A stretch of 64,000 nt of DNA, taken from assembly GCA_038025085.1 (NCBI GenBank), contig CM076144.1, positions 19,847,501 to 19,911,500 of the forward strand, given 5' to 3'. The position numbers were made by a program, and so were the translations under genes. Under the pieces are notes generated by a model. The model made no database searches, was not told where the DNA came from, and saw only the letters and a program-made list of their open reading frames with translations. This document shows positions 12,470 to 24,034 of the stretch, in pieces; within the stretch, counting starts at the first letter, position 1, and each line of letters opens with the position of its first letter. Origin of the DNA: Tetragonia tetragonoides. Taxonomy: Eukaryota > Streptophyta > Magnoliopsida > Caryophyllales > Aizoaceae.

Positions 12470-14150
12470 ATACTTGCTCTTTTAATTGCATAATTGTGGT
12501 CCAAAAATGAGGGTGCTTGTAGGGTGGTTACTACATTTGTATTACAAGTTATAACAATAAGATTATGTAAGAATAATTTCATCGTGATAATGACTTATTT
12601 AGATTCAATATTAGTTTCTTAAATTGACAATTTGAATTTTGTTTAGTCTTAGTTATTTAAATTTAAATTAAAACTATTAACACAGATCTTTTTATTTTCT
12701 TACAATAATTTAGTAACTTAGAATAATCAAACCTAACTCCATAAATGGTAAAAACTAGTTGCTAGTTACTATACATTATTAATATTGACATTGTAATAAT
12801 AAATTGGTTTTAATCAGTTATAAGTTTGGTAGGAGCTTATTAATATTCATGTTTAATTATTATGAAGGGTACAAAAATGTTCTTGCTATGATACCATATA
12901 AATTGTTCAGGAGTATACTCGTTTGGATACCTAGAACGACAAATGACCAAATAAATTGAAATGCTAATAAGTTCATCAAGGTAATCGATCTTTTTGCAAC
13001 GCGTTCATTTAATTAATTAGCAACTAGGGAAGAGAAGTGACTCCTTATAACTCTTTTTAGGGCATTGTCGGTATACTCCCCCAATGCTAAAATGTTTGTA
13101 TGGTCGTTATAATTTTTTACTTACCTTCAAAATAATTATGGAACCACATCAATAAGTTATTGGATAATACCAATTTCATAGTCGATGATAATTTAATTAT
13201 TTAGATTCACTCTGCAGTTTCTTAGAATGACAATTCGATCTTAGTTTGGTCTTAATTAAATATAATATCCATTTAAATTATTGATTAGTTTAGTTACACA
13301 CTTACATCTAATTCTAAGAGTTTTATTTTTTAAAAGTATATTTATTATAAAGGTAAGATGATAAAGAGTTAGGATACCTTATCTCGAGGAGGATCCTAAT
13401 TCGGATACAACAGTAGGTATGTAAATCGCTCACAGTTGGAGACCCCTAGATTCGGAGAAGTGCCCATTAATCCGAGGTAGGCAACTGAATCTATTTCTAA
13501 AATACCGAAATGAGGCAACCCAAAAGGATAAGGAGTAAGGAACTTGAATCTAAAGGGCACCAACTCTGAACTACTAACCACCCAACAAAATACAAACTAT
13601 TAGCTCCTAATGGAAGAGAAGTGGCTCCTTTTAGCTCTTTTAGTGCATCGTTGTGCTCTATAAATGTTACGATGCTTGTATACATAGTGAATTTACCATA
13701 TTTTTGTTACCATCATAATAATTTATAATTAAATCACCGAGATGGGATAATACCTATTTTGTACTTGATGATAAATAATTTAGATCCACTCTTTTTCTTA
13801 GTATTAACAAATTGATTTTAGTTTAATTTGGTCTTAAATAAATATAATCTTATTTAAAACTATTAATAAGTTTAGTTATTATACCCTACTCTTTCTTTCT
13901 TTTTTTTTTATAATTGTTTTTACTAGATATTAGGATAGTCAAACCCAATTACGTAAATGGTACACAGTAATCGCAAGTTACAATTACATAGTAGTACATA
14001 TTAAGATTGACATTTTCATAACCGATAGGTCTTGCTCAATTCTAAGATTGGTTGCGACTTATTAACAATGTTAACCTCGTTTAGATACTTAGATCGCCCA
14101 ATGATACGAATATTTTGAAATGCTAATAATCTTGCCAAACAAGATTGACA
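12470..14150. repeat. Diverged direct repeats (three partial copies)
   Basis: Copies near 12470-12990, 13015-13320 and 13600-14150 share the block order 'ggataatacc', 'gatgataa-tta-ttagatt', 'tttagttt-ggtctta', 'aaaactattaa-agttta'. The first and third also share 'ttacatattaa-attgacatt' and 'tttgaaatgctaataa'. No coding potential was seen; the short open frames at 13396-13685 are chance. Confidence 0.6.
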
Positions 14151-15045
14151 TCGAATTAATTCTAGTGGTACTAAGTATATGAGCATTGTCATTATTGTCT
14201 TTATAACAATTTTTGTTCCATTGTACGAAATGTTATGGTTGTTCAGTTACAAGCACATGTCATACTAAATTTGGTATTTACAACTTGATTTAGGTATATT
14301 CTTTAACAAATGAGTACTATGCATTTTCAACAGACTAGCACACGCACAAAAGGAAAAAATGAGTACCATTGTTAAAACTCATGTCAGTCATAACTAAACA
14401 TAAATTATGTCATGCCTAAAGTAAGTAGCTATTTAGTAATAGATATCTGGCTTGAACTAAATTATTCATTAATTAGTTCAAACTATGTAAGACAATGTCT
14501 ACATGGGTAAAACCAAATTAAATCATAATTATTTTAGAAGATTACATAAGAAAAAAAACAAAGGGAAAATCCTATTGGTGCCCCTCTACTATTGAGTTGT
14601 CCAAGTGGTGCCCAGTGGTTTTTTAAAATCCCACAGGTGCCCCTGTGTTTTCTATTTTTCAAGTCTGTTTCCTCTTTTACACATAACGTTAAACTTTCTG
14701 TTGCCTAATGTTTGTCACACCCTCACCTCACCCTCAAGCCTCACCCTCACCTCTCAAGCTCCATGACCATGGCTTCTCAGCTTTCTCTCTCCTTCATCAA
14801 CTCACCTCGTCTCGCGCCTCTCTCTTGTAAGATCTACTTGGTTCTGTCTCTCTCTTTTGCTTTTCAGGAGAGAGACTAAATTCATGGACAAGATTTTTGA
14901 CGATTGAGTGCTTTAATTTGGGTTTTGTCGACAAATATATTCGATTTTTGAAGGTTTTGGTAATTCATTTGACTTGTATTGTTTGTTGCTATTGACAACA
15001 AGAAAAGAAATTGAATTATTTTGAATCAAAATCAACAAGATTTCC

Positions 15046-15340
15046 AGTAGAGCATTGTTGTTCTGGATTTGGTAGGGTCTGAGATTGGGGTGGTTTGGAG
15101 TTCATTGTTAGTATCAAGGTATCCGTATGAGAGGGTTGAGTCTGGGAGTTTAGAGCTTGGGTTTAATGTTGCGGTTATTGGGGTTGTTGTGGAAAATTGG
15201 AGGGCTTTAAAGTTTAGGGATTTGGGCTTGAGCGAGAGGAGAGGGAATGGTGGGGTGAAGGAGGATTTAGAGGAGAGAGAAAGTGCACTGGTGAAAGGGG
15301 TTGATTTGGTGGTGGTGGAGTCACCTTCCCAATAAATGCA
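15046..15340 (-). pseudogene. Captured gene fragment, product unknown
   Basis: Within the Pack-MULE, the minus strand is open with a Ser/Thr/Pro-rich sequence (SSKSSFTPPFPLLSLKPKS, then LNPSSKLPDSTLSYGYLDTN) and ends MLYWKSC plus stop. Composition and the absence of stops suggest a captured exon, possibly the N-terminal part of an organelle-targeted protein. I do not recognise the parent gene. Coding status in the present context is doubtful. Confidence 0.35.
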
Positions 15341-15476
15341 CATGAACCTCGACGGAGCAGCGACGAAGATGGAGGATGCGGATGCCCACGACGACAAGAT
15401 CAAACCGACACTGACTGCTCTTCCGTTCTCTCGCCTAGTCGCCTCTTTGCTTGTGCTGACCAACTTGATTGGTTCT

Positions 15477-15480
<4 letters not shown>

Positions 15481-15508
<28 letters not shown>
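15481..15508. repeat. Poly-T run inside the Pack-MULE
   Basis: A homopolymer run of 28 T between the captured sequence and the right TIR. Confidence 0.9.
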
Positions 15509-15511
<3 letters not shown>

Positions 15512-17058
15512 AAGAACTCCTAGTTAACAGCAAGTTAACGGGATAGGTTGAACAAGGAAACAGATAGGAAGTGATAGAAAGAATAGGGGCACCACTTGGA
15601 TTTAGAAAAACCATTGGATACCACTTGGACAACTCAAGAGTAGAGGGCACCAATAGGATTTTCCCAAAAAAAAATTATTTAACTTTGAGCTTATAAATTT
15701 AATTACGGGATGAAGTAAATCTCACTTTGATATTGACTAACATAATCTCCACAAGCAAATTAATATATTACCTAACTTAATATATGATACCATTGAAATA
15801 ACTCTATGGTCTAAACTAAACGGTTCTGTAGTTCAAACAAATATATATATCATTTCCCTCGAAAATAAAAGTTAATATATCATTTGGTAATAAAAAAAAC
15901 AAAAAAACTTCTATAAGACGGTCTTTTCGTAAATTTTAGTGAGACAATGGTCAATTTTCAACTAACCAAGGGTTACTGCTCTCCATAACTGGCCCCTACA
16001 ATTCTAAATAGGGACTCCATTTTTATATGAGTTGGTCTCACACAAGACTGATTGAAAAAAAAATTAAGAATTAAAGTCATCTGGAAACATTATTCTAGAA
16101 ATCAATGTGTGTAACACATACCGTACATCTCACCCTAAAATCACTTCAGTTACGTAAAATTCGATTGAATCAAATGGAGCCTACGTGAGTGGCCTTTTTT
16201 TTCTAAATACTGACCCCATTTTTTATATTAGTTGGTCTCACACAAAACTTGTTCAACAACAATCACTCATACTTTATGTTTGAACTACTTTATTTCATGA
16301 ATATCTATTTTTAATTGCATTTGATATTTATTGGTATATATAAACGTCGGCTTTTAATGGTCAAAACAAAAAACCAAACCGATGAAAGTGTAATTATGTG
16401 CAAATTGCAATGGAATTATAGACAAAACATATATCAAATCAAAAATAAAAATAGAATAAAAGAATCTAATCAAAATAACAAATCAAACAAAAAGGGAATC
16501 AGATGATTCAGATCAGCCCCCATGGCCCTGCCCCCGGACACTGCCGATGTGGGCATGTCCATTGAAGCCGGCATCGATTACCGCCTCTTTTTCTCTGAAT
16601 GTCCATCGAAGCCGACATCGATTTTAATCAAAATTTTAATCATCCCCTCCTTTCATAAGAAACCCGTCTATTAACATGTTATGGAGTACAAGAAAAGAGA
16701 AGAGAGAGAAACATGGAGGAGTTGGGCATGGGGTGTGTACTAATGAGGATGGAGAAAGAACTGGAGAGTTAGAGTTAATGGGGGCTTTTTTTTTCTAAGA
16801 AGCGGTGAGTTTGTGAGGGGGAACTAAAAAGCAAGTCGAACCGATGGAATTTGATGATTCTGATGTATGATGGCATGATCAATAATCTAACATGATGGAT
16901 GGCATGATAAAATATCCATTGGTTGATTTATTGCCAAATATAATAAATACATATAAATTATTCTAATCAACGGTGGATATTTAAACTAGATTTTAAATAA
17001 AGGGCTAAGATTGTTTATGTGGTGCTTCCCATTAGGTTCTGGTGTATACAAAAAGCCA

Positions 17059-17974
17059 TAGACCTGGCCACTGTGTAGTCCGGGCCGAGGATGGGTCGGT
17101 CCTTGACAAGAGGAGGCACTGACACGCACGGCAAGGAAACGGTTAGTGGCGGTCCAGGCCGGCAGTCCTAGCCGTGGCTAACCGGGGGTTGGACCGGGAC
17201 GGGCCTGGTGCTGGGCCTAGTGCCTGGCCATTTCTCATGTGACTTGCTACCAGACACAGATTACCGGAGCCGCTCACTCCACCATCACCAGCCTGAAGGA
17301 AGCCCTTGAAAAAAGGAGGAGAGAGAAACCAAGTCAATCAAATTGGGGGTTGGGGGTATAGACCGTATAGGAGGGAAATAGAATTGTACAAAGAAAGAGA
17401 AAATGAAGAAATCAAAATGAAAGAAAGGAAAGGTATTGAAGAAGATTGGGACGAAGGTCGTCTTTTTTTTTTTTTTTTTTTTGGGATGAAGGTTGTCTTG
17501 GACAGAGAGTACGAAAGAAGATAGAGACTTTGATGACAACTCTTGTTTTTTAATATTACTTTATGGGCATTAGCCTTAGAGTAATGTATAGTGTATCTGT
17601 ATATGTCTACTTTATTGGTACACTGAGCTTGCAGAGTTGCAGTAGATTTTTGAGTTAAATTACACTTCTTTTTTTGCTAGTCCAGTTAAATTAGACTTCT
17701 TGCTGCCTAGAGTGCCTACCACCAAAATGCAACCAAATTGAGTTTTTGTTACGGGCCTGGGCCGTACCTCGGAAAGGCCGGGCCGGTGCTGTGCTTATGT
17801 GTACGGTCCATGCCTGTATCAAACATTAATTATTCTTGGCACATGCCCACACTACTCACACCAGGGCCTGTTACAGGTCGTGGGCCGGGCTTCCAATTGC
17901 TAGGCACTTCAAGGCCCAGAGCTGGGCCGGTCCATTGCGTGCCTGAGCCGAGCTCGGCCCAGTGACCAGGACTA
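17059..17974. mobile_element. hAT-type non-autonomous element
   Basis: TIRs are TAG-A-CCTGG-C-CACTG at the left and the inverse of TAG-T-CCTGG-T-CACTG at the right. The nearby flanks CAAAAAGC (17049-17056) and CAAAAAGG (17975-17982) match at 7 of 8, with two extra bases at the left end. GGGCCGG/GGCCTGG-rich subterminal regions are typical of plant hAT elements. The interior (17290-17540) is A/G-rich with a T20 run and no convincing gene. Confidence 0.75.
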
Positions 17975-18093
17975 CAAAAAGGTGGGATTGACTATACATG
18001 TACCGAAACAATACGAAAATAAATCAAAGAAAAAAGGGAGAGGTTGAGGGACGCTGAAATACCGAAAGGAGGAGGGGAACAAGAGAGGAGCTC

Positions 18094-18923
18094 TGATGTG
18101 AAATAAGTAACAAAGCGGAAATTAACCTTTGATAGTATCACACAAAGGGATCTTGTTCAAGAATCACTCAAGAACAACTCACGAATCACTCGTAAGAGTT
18201 TCAACCTGAATCACTCAGTTTGAGGGGTAAATACTCACGTATTCAATAATTAATCAACAAAGCACGAGTTTACAATAGAACAGCTCTCCCCTATTTATAG
18301 ACAAAGAAAATCTAAAGCTATTCGGAATCTTAATCCTAGTCCGAATAGGAAACTAACTACGAAACTGACTACAATTGTAAAACGGACTAACTAACAGCTT
18401 TCCTAACACCTAATGGACTTCTAATACTAATAACAATCAGATTATTACTCTCCTAAACATATTCTAACTAATTAAGGAAATAGTCAAATGAAATCAAACT
18501 CAAACAGCTAATTACTTGGCGCCAAAGGCCAAAACCGCTGGAACAGTTTTGCTCAGTAACTTCAATTGCCTTTTCAACTCCGTTACGTTCTGAATATGGA
18601 AAAAATCAAAGCATGGGAGTTTTAAATGTCGTTTCCAGCTTTCTACAGAACTTTGAATCACCACGATCCCATGTCGTATGAGCGAGTTATGATTAAAATA
18701 CGAACCAGTGTAGAAGCTGTCAAAATTACGGGAATCCTTATAACGAATGAGATCATATAATAAGAGCTTTAATCCCGATCTTGTGTGTAAACTCCATGTA
18801 ATTATCTTTATAGGAGCCAATTTAATGCATAACCACCAAAGAAACTCGATGTAAACAAGAATGGATGTTCGCTTGCTTGTTCCTTGGTTGTTTTGTTTAC
18901 TTTGTACACTTGCTCCCGCATCA
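18094..18923 (-). repeat. 3' LTR of gag-only element
   Basis: 830 bp, about 98 % identical to the copy at 20415-21244. It contains a minus-strand TATAAATA (18292-18299). The gag frame reads through the purine tract into this LTR and stops at 18512. Confidence 0.95.
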
Positions 18924-20251
18924 ATCTCCCTTTCTTCAAAAATAATTGTCCTCAATTCTTCGTATGTAGTAATCTTCTCCCCAACCTGTATATTCATCAA
19001 ATTTTCCTTACAAATTTCCAATGAACCCACAAGTTTAAGAGCCTTGTTGCTGTCTTCTTGATGGACATCTTTTTCTTGTTCTTGATCAAAGCTAGATTCA
19101 AGAAGTCCCAACTCCATCTCGGATTTCTCTTGCATGTCATCAATATAATCAAGATCTTCAAGGAAATCACCAATATTTTCTGGTTCAAGGAATATTTCTT
19201 CGATAAACTCATCAACCACAGTTGGTAGGCTTGAATTATTAACTTGAACAACAATAAGGGGGTCAATGTTATTGGTCTTTTCTTGTGAATCTTCCATAGG
19301 AACAATATCTTTAAAGTAACCATCAAGATCTGGTTTTCCTTTGAATGTATCCACAACAAAGAGCCTATCTTCATTGATGGGTTGATTATTTATTATGCAC
19401 CCTTTCATGTACTCCAACTTATGATTTCGACGTTGAAGCGCTTGTTGGTATGCTTGTTGTGATCGTAGGTGCACTAATTGTTGCTCCCTCTCTTGCCTCT
19501 CAATCTTGAGAGCTATCTTGCATCCATACTCAAAGGATATGAAAGGAACAAGATCCACCTTGTGCCTTAGAGTTGAGTTTAGTCCTTTGATGAATCTTGC
19601 AATCTTTAACTCCTCCCTCTCCACGAGATCACACATCATGTGCGCGTTTTCAAACTTTTGGAGGTAGTCTTGTACACTTGAGGTTTCTTGGCTTAAGGAC
19701 GTGAGTTTCAAGAACTGTGCTTGCTCAAACTCTTTAGGCAAAAATCGGTTCTTTAAATGTTTCTTGAGTTTGTCCCAAGTCTCAATCTTTGCTTTCCCGT
19801 CCTTCTTGCGTCGAGCATTTAGTTTTTCATACCAAAAAGAAGCATGCTTAGTGAGTTTATGCATGGCTAACTTGCATCTTCGCCGCTCATCATACTCCTT
19901 GTATTCAAAGACTCTCTCCATAGTTCTAAGCCAATCAAGAAAGGCCTCTGGGTCGTAGGAACCGTCATATTCAGGGAGTTCGACCTTCAAGTTCCTGTCA
20001 TCATCATAGGGATGTCGTGGTTTAGGAGCGTCATTGGTTCTAGTCCCACTTGTGTCTTCAAACTCCTCATCGAAGTCGGGGTCACGGTTGTGGTTTCTCC
20101 AATGAATTCTGCGCATCCTTGTCTCCATGTTCTCCCTATCTTCTTGGTTTCTTCTTTCCATAGCAGCCATCCGCTCTTCTTGAGATTTGAAAGACGTCCT
20201 AAGATCCTCCATGGTTGTTAACAACTTTGCTAGTTCGCTGGGCTCACCCAT
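18512..20251 (-). CDS. Gag polyprotein of gag-only LTR element
   Basis: The capsid-like Retrotrans_gag region starts near VELPEYDGSYDPEAFLDWL, continues with WYEKLNARR and WDKLKKHLKNRFLP, and ends with LQKFENAHMMCDL and ARFIKGLN, roughly the first 85-230 residues after the chosen start. A charged, Glu/Asp-rich C-terminal half follows. There is no CCHC zinc knuckle and no DTG/DSG protease site. The frame is open back to 20434, but that includes the LTR edge and the primer-binding site, so I place the start at the first Met after the primer site (MGEPSELAK, 20251). The last 137 or so codons lie in the 3' LTR. The frame is intact and presumably forms particles packaging its own RNA. Confidence 0.85.
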   Translation of the reverse strand: MGEPSELAKLLTTMEDLRTSFKSQEERMAAMERRNQEDRENMETRMRRIHWRNHNRDPDFDEEFEDTSGTRTNDAPKPRHPYDDDRNLKVELPEYDGSYDPEAFLDWLRTMERVFEYKEYDERRRCKLAMHKLTKHASFWYEKLNARRKKDGKAKIETWDKLKKHLKNRFLPKEFEQAQFLKLTSLSQETSSVQDYLQKFENAHMMCDLVEREELKIARFIKGLNSTLRHKVDLVPFISFEYGCKIALKIERQEREQQLVHLRSQQAYQQALQRRNHKLEYMKGCIINNQPINEDRLFVVDTFKGKPDLDGYFKDIVPMEDSQEKTNNIDPLIVVQVNNSSLPTVVDEFIEEIFLEPENIGDFLEDLDYIDDMQEKSEMELGLLESSFDQEQEKDVHQEDSNKALKLVGSLEICKENLMNIQVGEKITTYEELRTIIFEEREIDAGASVQSKQNNQGTSKRTSILVYIEFLWWLCIKLAPIKIITWSLHTRSGLKLLLYDLIRYKDSRNFDSFYTGSYFNHNSLIRHGIVVIQSSVESWKRHLKLPCFDFFHIQNVTELKRQLKLLSKTVPAVLAFGAK

Positions 20252-20414
20252 AGGTTCGGTTGTTGGTTTCTTGGGGGTTTCATGGTTGTCTTCGTGAACA
20301 AAGGGTGGATCTTGCAAGAATCTTTCTCTAAAGCTCGCTATGGTGTCGTGTTTATGCTCAGGACCGTGTTGTTTAAACTTAAGAAAGCTCAAACCTTTAG
20401 CTCTGATACCAAGT

Positions 20415-21244
20415 TGATGTGAAATAAGTAACAAAACGGAAATTAACCTTTGATAGTATCACACAAAGGGATCTTGTTCAAGAATCACTCAAGAACAACT
20501 CACGAATCACTCATAAGGGTTTCAACCTGAATCACTCAGTTTGAGGGGTAAATACTCACGTATTCAATAATTAATCATCAAAGCACGAGTTTACAATAGA
20601 AAGGCTCTCCCCTATTTATAGACAAGGAAAATCTAAAGCTATTCGGAATCCTAATCCTAGTCCGAATAGGAAACTAACTACGAAACTGACTACAATTGTA
20701 AAATGGACTAACTAACAGCTTTCCTAACACCTAATGGACTTCTAATACTAATAACAATCAGATTATTACTCTCCTAAACATATTCTAACTAATTAAGGAA
20801 ATAGTCAAACGAAATCAAACTCAAACAGCTAATTACTTGGCGCCCAAGGCCAAAACCGCTGGAACAGTTTTGCTCTGTAACTTCAATTGCCTTTTCAACT
20901 CCGTTACGTTCTGAATATGGAAAAACTCAAAGCATGGGAGTTTTAAATGTCGTTTCCAGCTTTCTACAGAACTTTGAATCACCACGATCCCATGTCGTAT
21001 GAGTGAGTTATAATTAAAATACGAACCAGTGTAGAAGCTGTCAAAATTACGGGAATCCTTATAACGAATGAGATCATATAATAAGAGCTTTAATCCCGAT
21101 CTTGTGTGTAAACTCCATGTAATTATCTTTATAGGAGCCAATTTAATGCATAACCACCAAAGAAACTCGATGTAAACAAGAATGGATGTTCGCTTGCTTG
21201 TTCCTTGGTTGTTTTGTTTACTTTGTGCACTTGCTCCCGCATCA
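20415..21244 (-). repeat. 5' LTR of gag-only element
   Basis: 830 bp. The putative promoter TATAAATA on the minus strand is at 20613-20620. An open frame equivalent to the gag tail (starting APIKIITWSLHTRSG, ending at 20833) is also preserved here, mirroring the 3' LTR. Confidence 0.95.
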
Positions 21245-21410
21245 AGCTCTCAAAGACAATAGGCAACGGAAGCGATGAGGTCGAGGCGTAGGACAGCGGG
21301 CGGCGCGGCAGGGGCAGTCTACGGTGATCAGAGGCAGCGGACTTGGCCCGAGGCTGAGCTGCGGCGGTGAGCACGGCTGATTTGAGAGAGGTAGGGTTGG
21401 AGCAAATTTT

Positions 21411-21584
21411 GCTCTGATACCATGTGATTTTATGAGTTCCCTTGCGGGTTTTCTGTATATTATTTGCAATATATACTGAGAGGTTACAGAGTAGGTTACA
21501 AGATAATGGGCCTAGTATACAAACCTAGGCCTAATAGAAAACTATCTAGTATTTACAATATTTTTCGAATTACATTATCTATCA
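21411..21584 (-). repeat. Copia 5' LTR (162 bp) and primer-binding site
   Basis: The LTR occupies 21423-21584, from TGATAGATAATG to AAATCACA on the minus strand. The primer-binding site TGGTATCAGAGC (complementary to initiator Met-tRNA) follows immediately at 21422-21411. The leader continues GC-rich to 21245, is interrupted by the gag-only element, and resumes at 18093. The outer flank is ATAAT (21585-21589). Confidence 0.9.
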
Positions 21585-21589
21585 ATAAT

Positions 21590-24034
21590 ATCCCCACATA
21601 TGATATCACCCGTCCGGTACCACTTATTTATGATTCATGCATGCATGATGTTGGCCAAAGTCTAACTCCGCTGATCAGAATTTCTATTATGATATATGTC
21701 GGTCCTATGTGCTAAATTATTGAACTGATTTTGGTGTATCAAATCTAAGACCAAATATCGAAAGCCAGATTCTATCGCATGATTACATAATCATGGCTAG
21801 GAACACAAAAAAGGAGTGAGAACAAAATCATTTCTACGAGTGTTTGCAGTATTATTATTTACACAGTACAAAGCTTCAAGAAGAACTCGTGCTGCAATAA
21901 TATTTGTCTGCCATTTTCTTTTGGGGGGTTGGGGGTGCAATAAACCCAGGCTTACTTGCAGTAATGTACACATATACCTTAACTTGCACTCTTGCTGTCT
22001 TGCACATACACGTACAACATTAACAAGACAGTACATGATGTATCCCAAAGGCCAGAGGGGACGCGGTTTGGCGAGCTCTAGATATACGCAACATTACCCT
22101 TGACTAGTTGCCTAGGCCGGAAGAGATTGTTTCCGATAGTTCCCTTATTCTTTAACCCCAAAAGTTTCTTGCCATAATTGGATTGAAGTTTCATTCCCTG
22201 CTGGCAAATGAGGGCCATCGATCTATAGTTCTGTTGTTTGCTGCAACTTCGTTCTCCACATGACAGTTTGGGCGGAACTTTGGAACATGGAGCTTGTGGC
22301 AGATTTCCCAGAGCTTGTTTGAATTCATTTGTGCTTGGCTAACCCACCTTGCTTACCCTTTATAGCTCAATTATCCTGCAGGTAAACCTCCAATTTTAAG
22401 GATTGGAGCAAGACGAGTCAATTCATCATGATCATAGAAATGTTAGTTATTCGAATGTTAGTTTAAATTCCTTAGCCAGCGGTCCCATCTTTTGAGATCC
22501 CTACAAGCCAATAACGCGGGGAAATAGTCACTGTGGTCGATGGTGGATACCTTTGGTTGTGAACCAAAAATAAATAAATAGTACAGCCTAGTCTAACAAC
22601 CTGCCACATAAGCAACTACATAGGACTGAGACATTCCACCATTGACTACTTAGTTACAGCTCAGAATTTAGTTCCCTTGAGGAAGATTTGCAATTTTATT
22701 ATCTTCTTCTATCAGATTTGCAATTTTACTATCTTCTTCTATAACAGTAAGTCTCTAATTAAATTTTACTATTGACGGGTTCAGCGTTGTGGCTAGCCAG
22801 CCTAGCATTAGGCCAGGCCATGCAGGCCTTCGCCTAAGGCTCTGTGACGAAAAATGCCTAAGTTTTTAGATTTTGTTGTTAAAACCTTCAATTGTGATTG
22901 CAAATCATATGTCATCACCAGGTTTTCCTCCAGCATTGTTGCTTTGTTATATATATTTGATCTTACTAAAATTTATACATCATAAGAAGAGTTACAAAAG
23001 TTAGACCTCTTAACAATTTCGCCCAAGGCCCCTAATTAACTCCCTAGACACAGCTCTGGATGGGTTTTTAATTTGAACTGGTGTAGGCAAGAGCAATTAT
23101 ACATAAATGTACACAATAAATGGTTTAATGGTAATTTTCTCAAGAATTAATAGTAGTCCAATTAGAATCAAAAGGATATAGTATAATGATGGGCTAAGTC
23201 CTCATGAAAGTTTCTTCGCCAACGCAAAGAAAACAAAAAATAAAAATAAAAATAAAATAAAATAAAATAATTGTTCTCCCAAGTTCCCTATTTCGTTGTT
23301 AACCTTGATATATTTACCGTTTCCTCAAGCTAAGATTGGTTGTGCCTTGGGGGAACTATCAGACTAACTTCAACATCTTCGATATATCTCTGCCATGGAG
23401 TTATATGTGGCAACATCCCGGCCAATCCTAGATGACAAAAATTTATATGAGACTGTCTCGCCGTGATTCAGTAATGTGCGTGACTACATGGATACAAAAA
23501 TTGAAAAACTAGGAACATACGGTACAATATACCTACCCTAAAATTATTATCTTTTTGTACATAAAAAATAAAAGATTTTTTTTTGTAGGGGAGGTGGGAG
23601 CGGAGCAAGGTACCCATGGTAACCCCCTACATCCATCACTACAGGGTGAGACAGGGCCACAGGGGTCACTAGGAGGAATTGTGATTCCTAAATTTGTGAA
23701 AGATGACTCCCTGTCATGATGAATTATTAGTCTCACACAAGGTTTTGCTCATTTTAAATGCTAATCTCTAACATTGAAACACAAAAACTCAAACAAGGCA
23801 GTCTCATGTATGAAACCTGATTGTGAGCAAAAAAAAGTAATACTATCGTACATGATCAAAAGTGATATATATATACCTCTAGACAAAATAAAGTGATCTT
23901 ATGAATGAGACAGCCTGATAAAAGAGTTTTTTATTAACGATAAATAACGAAATATAACAAGGAATTAGTTAGATGTTTTACCTCGCTCGTTGACAGATTC
24001 AATCCCTAAACTTAGTAGCACTACTTGAACGCAG
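21590..24034. other. Intergenic region
   Basis: No convincing gene. The minus strand around 22210-22330 is open for about 40 codons (LWEICHKLHVPKFRP, then WPSFASRE) and could be a decayed gene piece. Copies of a 'gtctcacacaag' / 'gagactgtctc' motif at 23445, 23727, 23800 and 23900 suggest small MITE remnants, a motif also seen near 16030 and 16230. Confidence 0.5.

Larger units (their letters stand above)
14563..15665. mobile_element. Pack-MULE (Mutator-like, captured gene pieces)
   Basis: The terminal inverted repeats are about 85-100 bp and well conserved: 'gggaaaatcctattggtgcc', then 'gagttgtccaagtggt' at the left, with the inverse at the right. The flanks are AAAAACAAA (14554-14562) and AAAAAAAAA (15666-15674), 8 of 9 alike but low complexity. 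The GC-richer interior looks genic: a plus-strand plastid-transit-like start MASQLSLSFINSPRLAPLS near 14770 and an open minus-strand frame at 15049-15340. Long TIRs around host-like coding pieces define Pack-MULEs. Confidence 0.8.
18094..21244 (-). mobile_element. Gag-only LTR retrotransposon (TR-GAG type)
   Basis: Two 830-bp direct LTRs (18094-18923 and 20415-21244) bracket a 1.5-kb interior. The ends are TGATG/CATCA, and the target duplication AGCTC is perfect (18089-18093, 21245-21249). An initiator-Met-tRNA-type primer site TGGTATCAGAGC lies at 20411-20400, and a purine tract (AAGAAAGGGAGAT) abuts the 3' LTR. The only gene is gag; there is no protease, RT, RNase H or integrase. About 16 LTR differences by eye (about 2 %) indicate a fairly young insertion. 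It inserted into the leader of the older Copia. Mobilisation would need enzymes in trans. Confidence 0.95.

Noticed and set aside
15900..16260. Possible MITE with 'ggtctcacacaag' ends
   Set aside because: The motif recurs, but no reliable terminal inverted repeat pair or target duplication could be fixed by eye.
17738..17965. Open frame in the 17.0-18.0 kb element
   Set aside because: It is made of GGGCC-type hAT subterminal repeats with no domain.
20251..20434. Upstream extension of the gag frame of the gag-only element
   Set aside because: It runs through the LTR edge and primer-binding site, which lie outside a plausible translated region.
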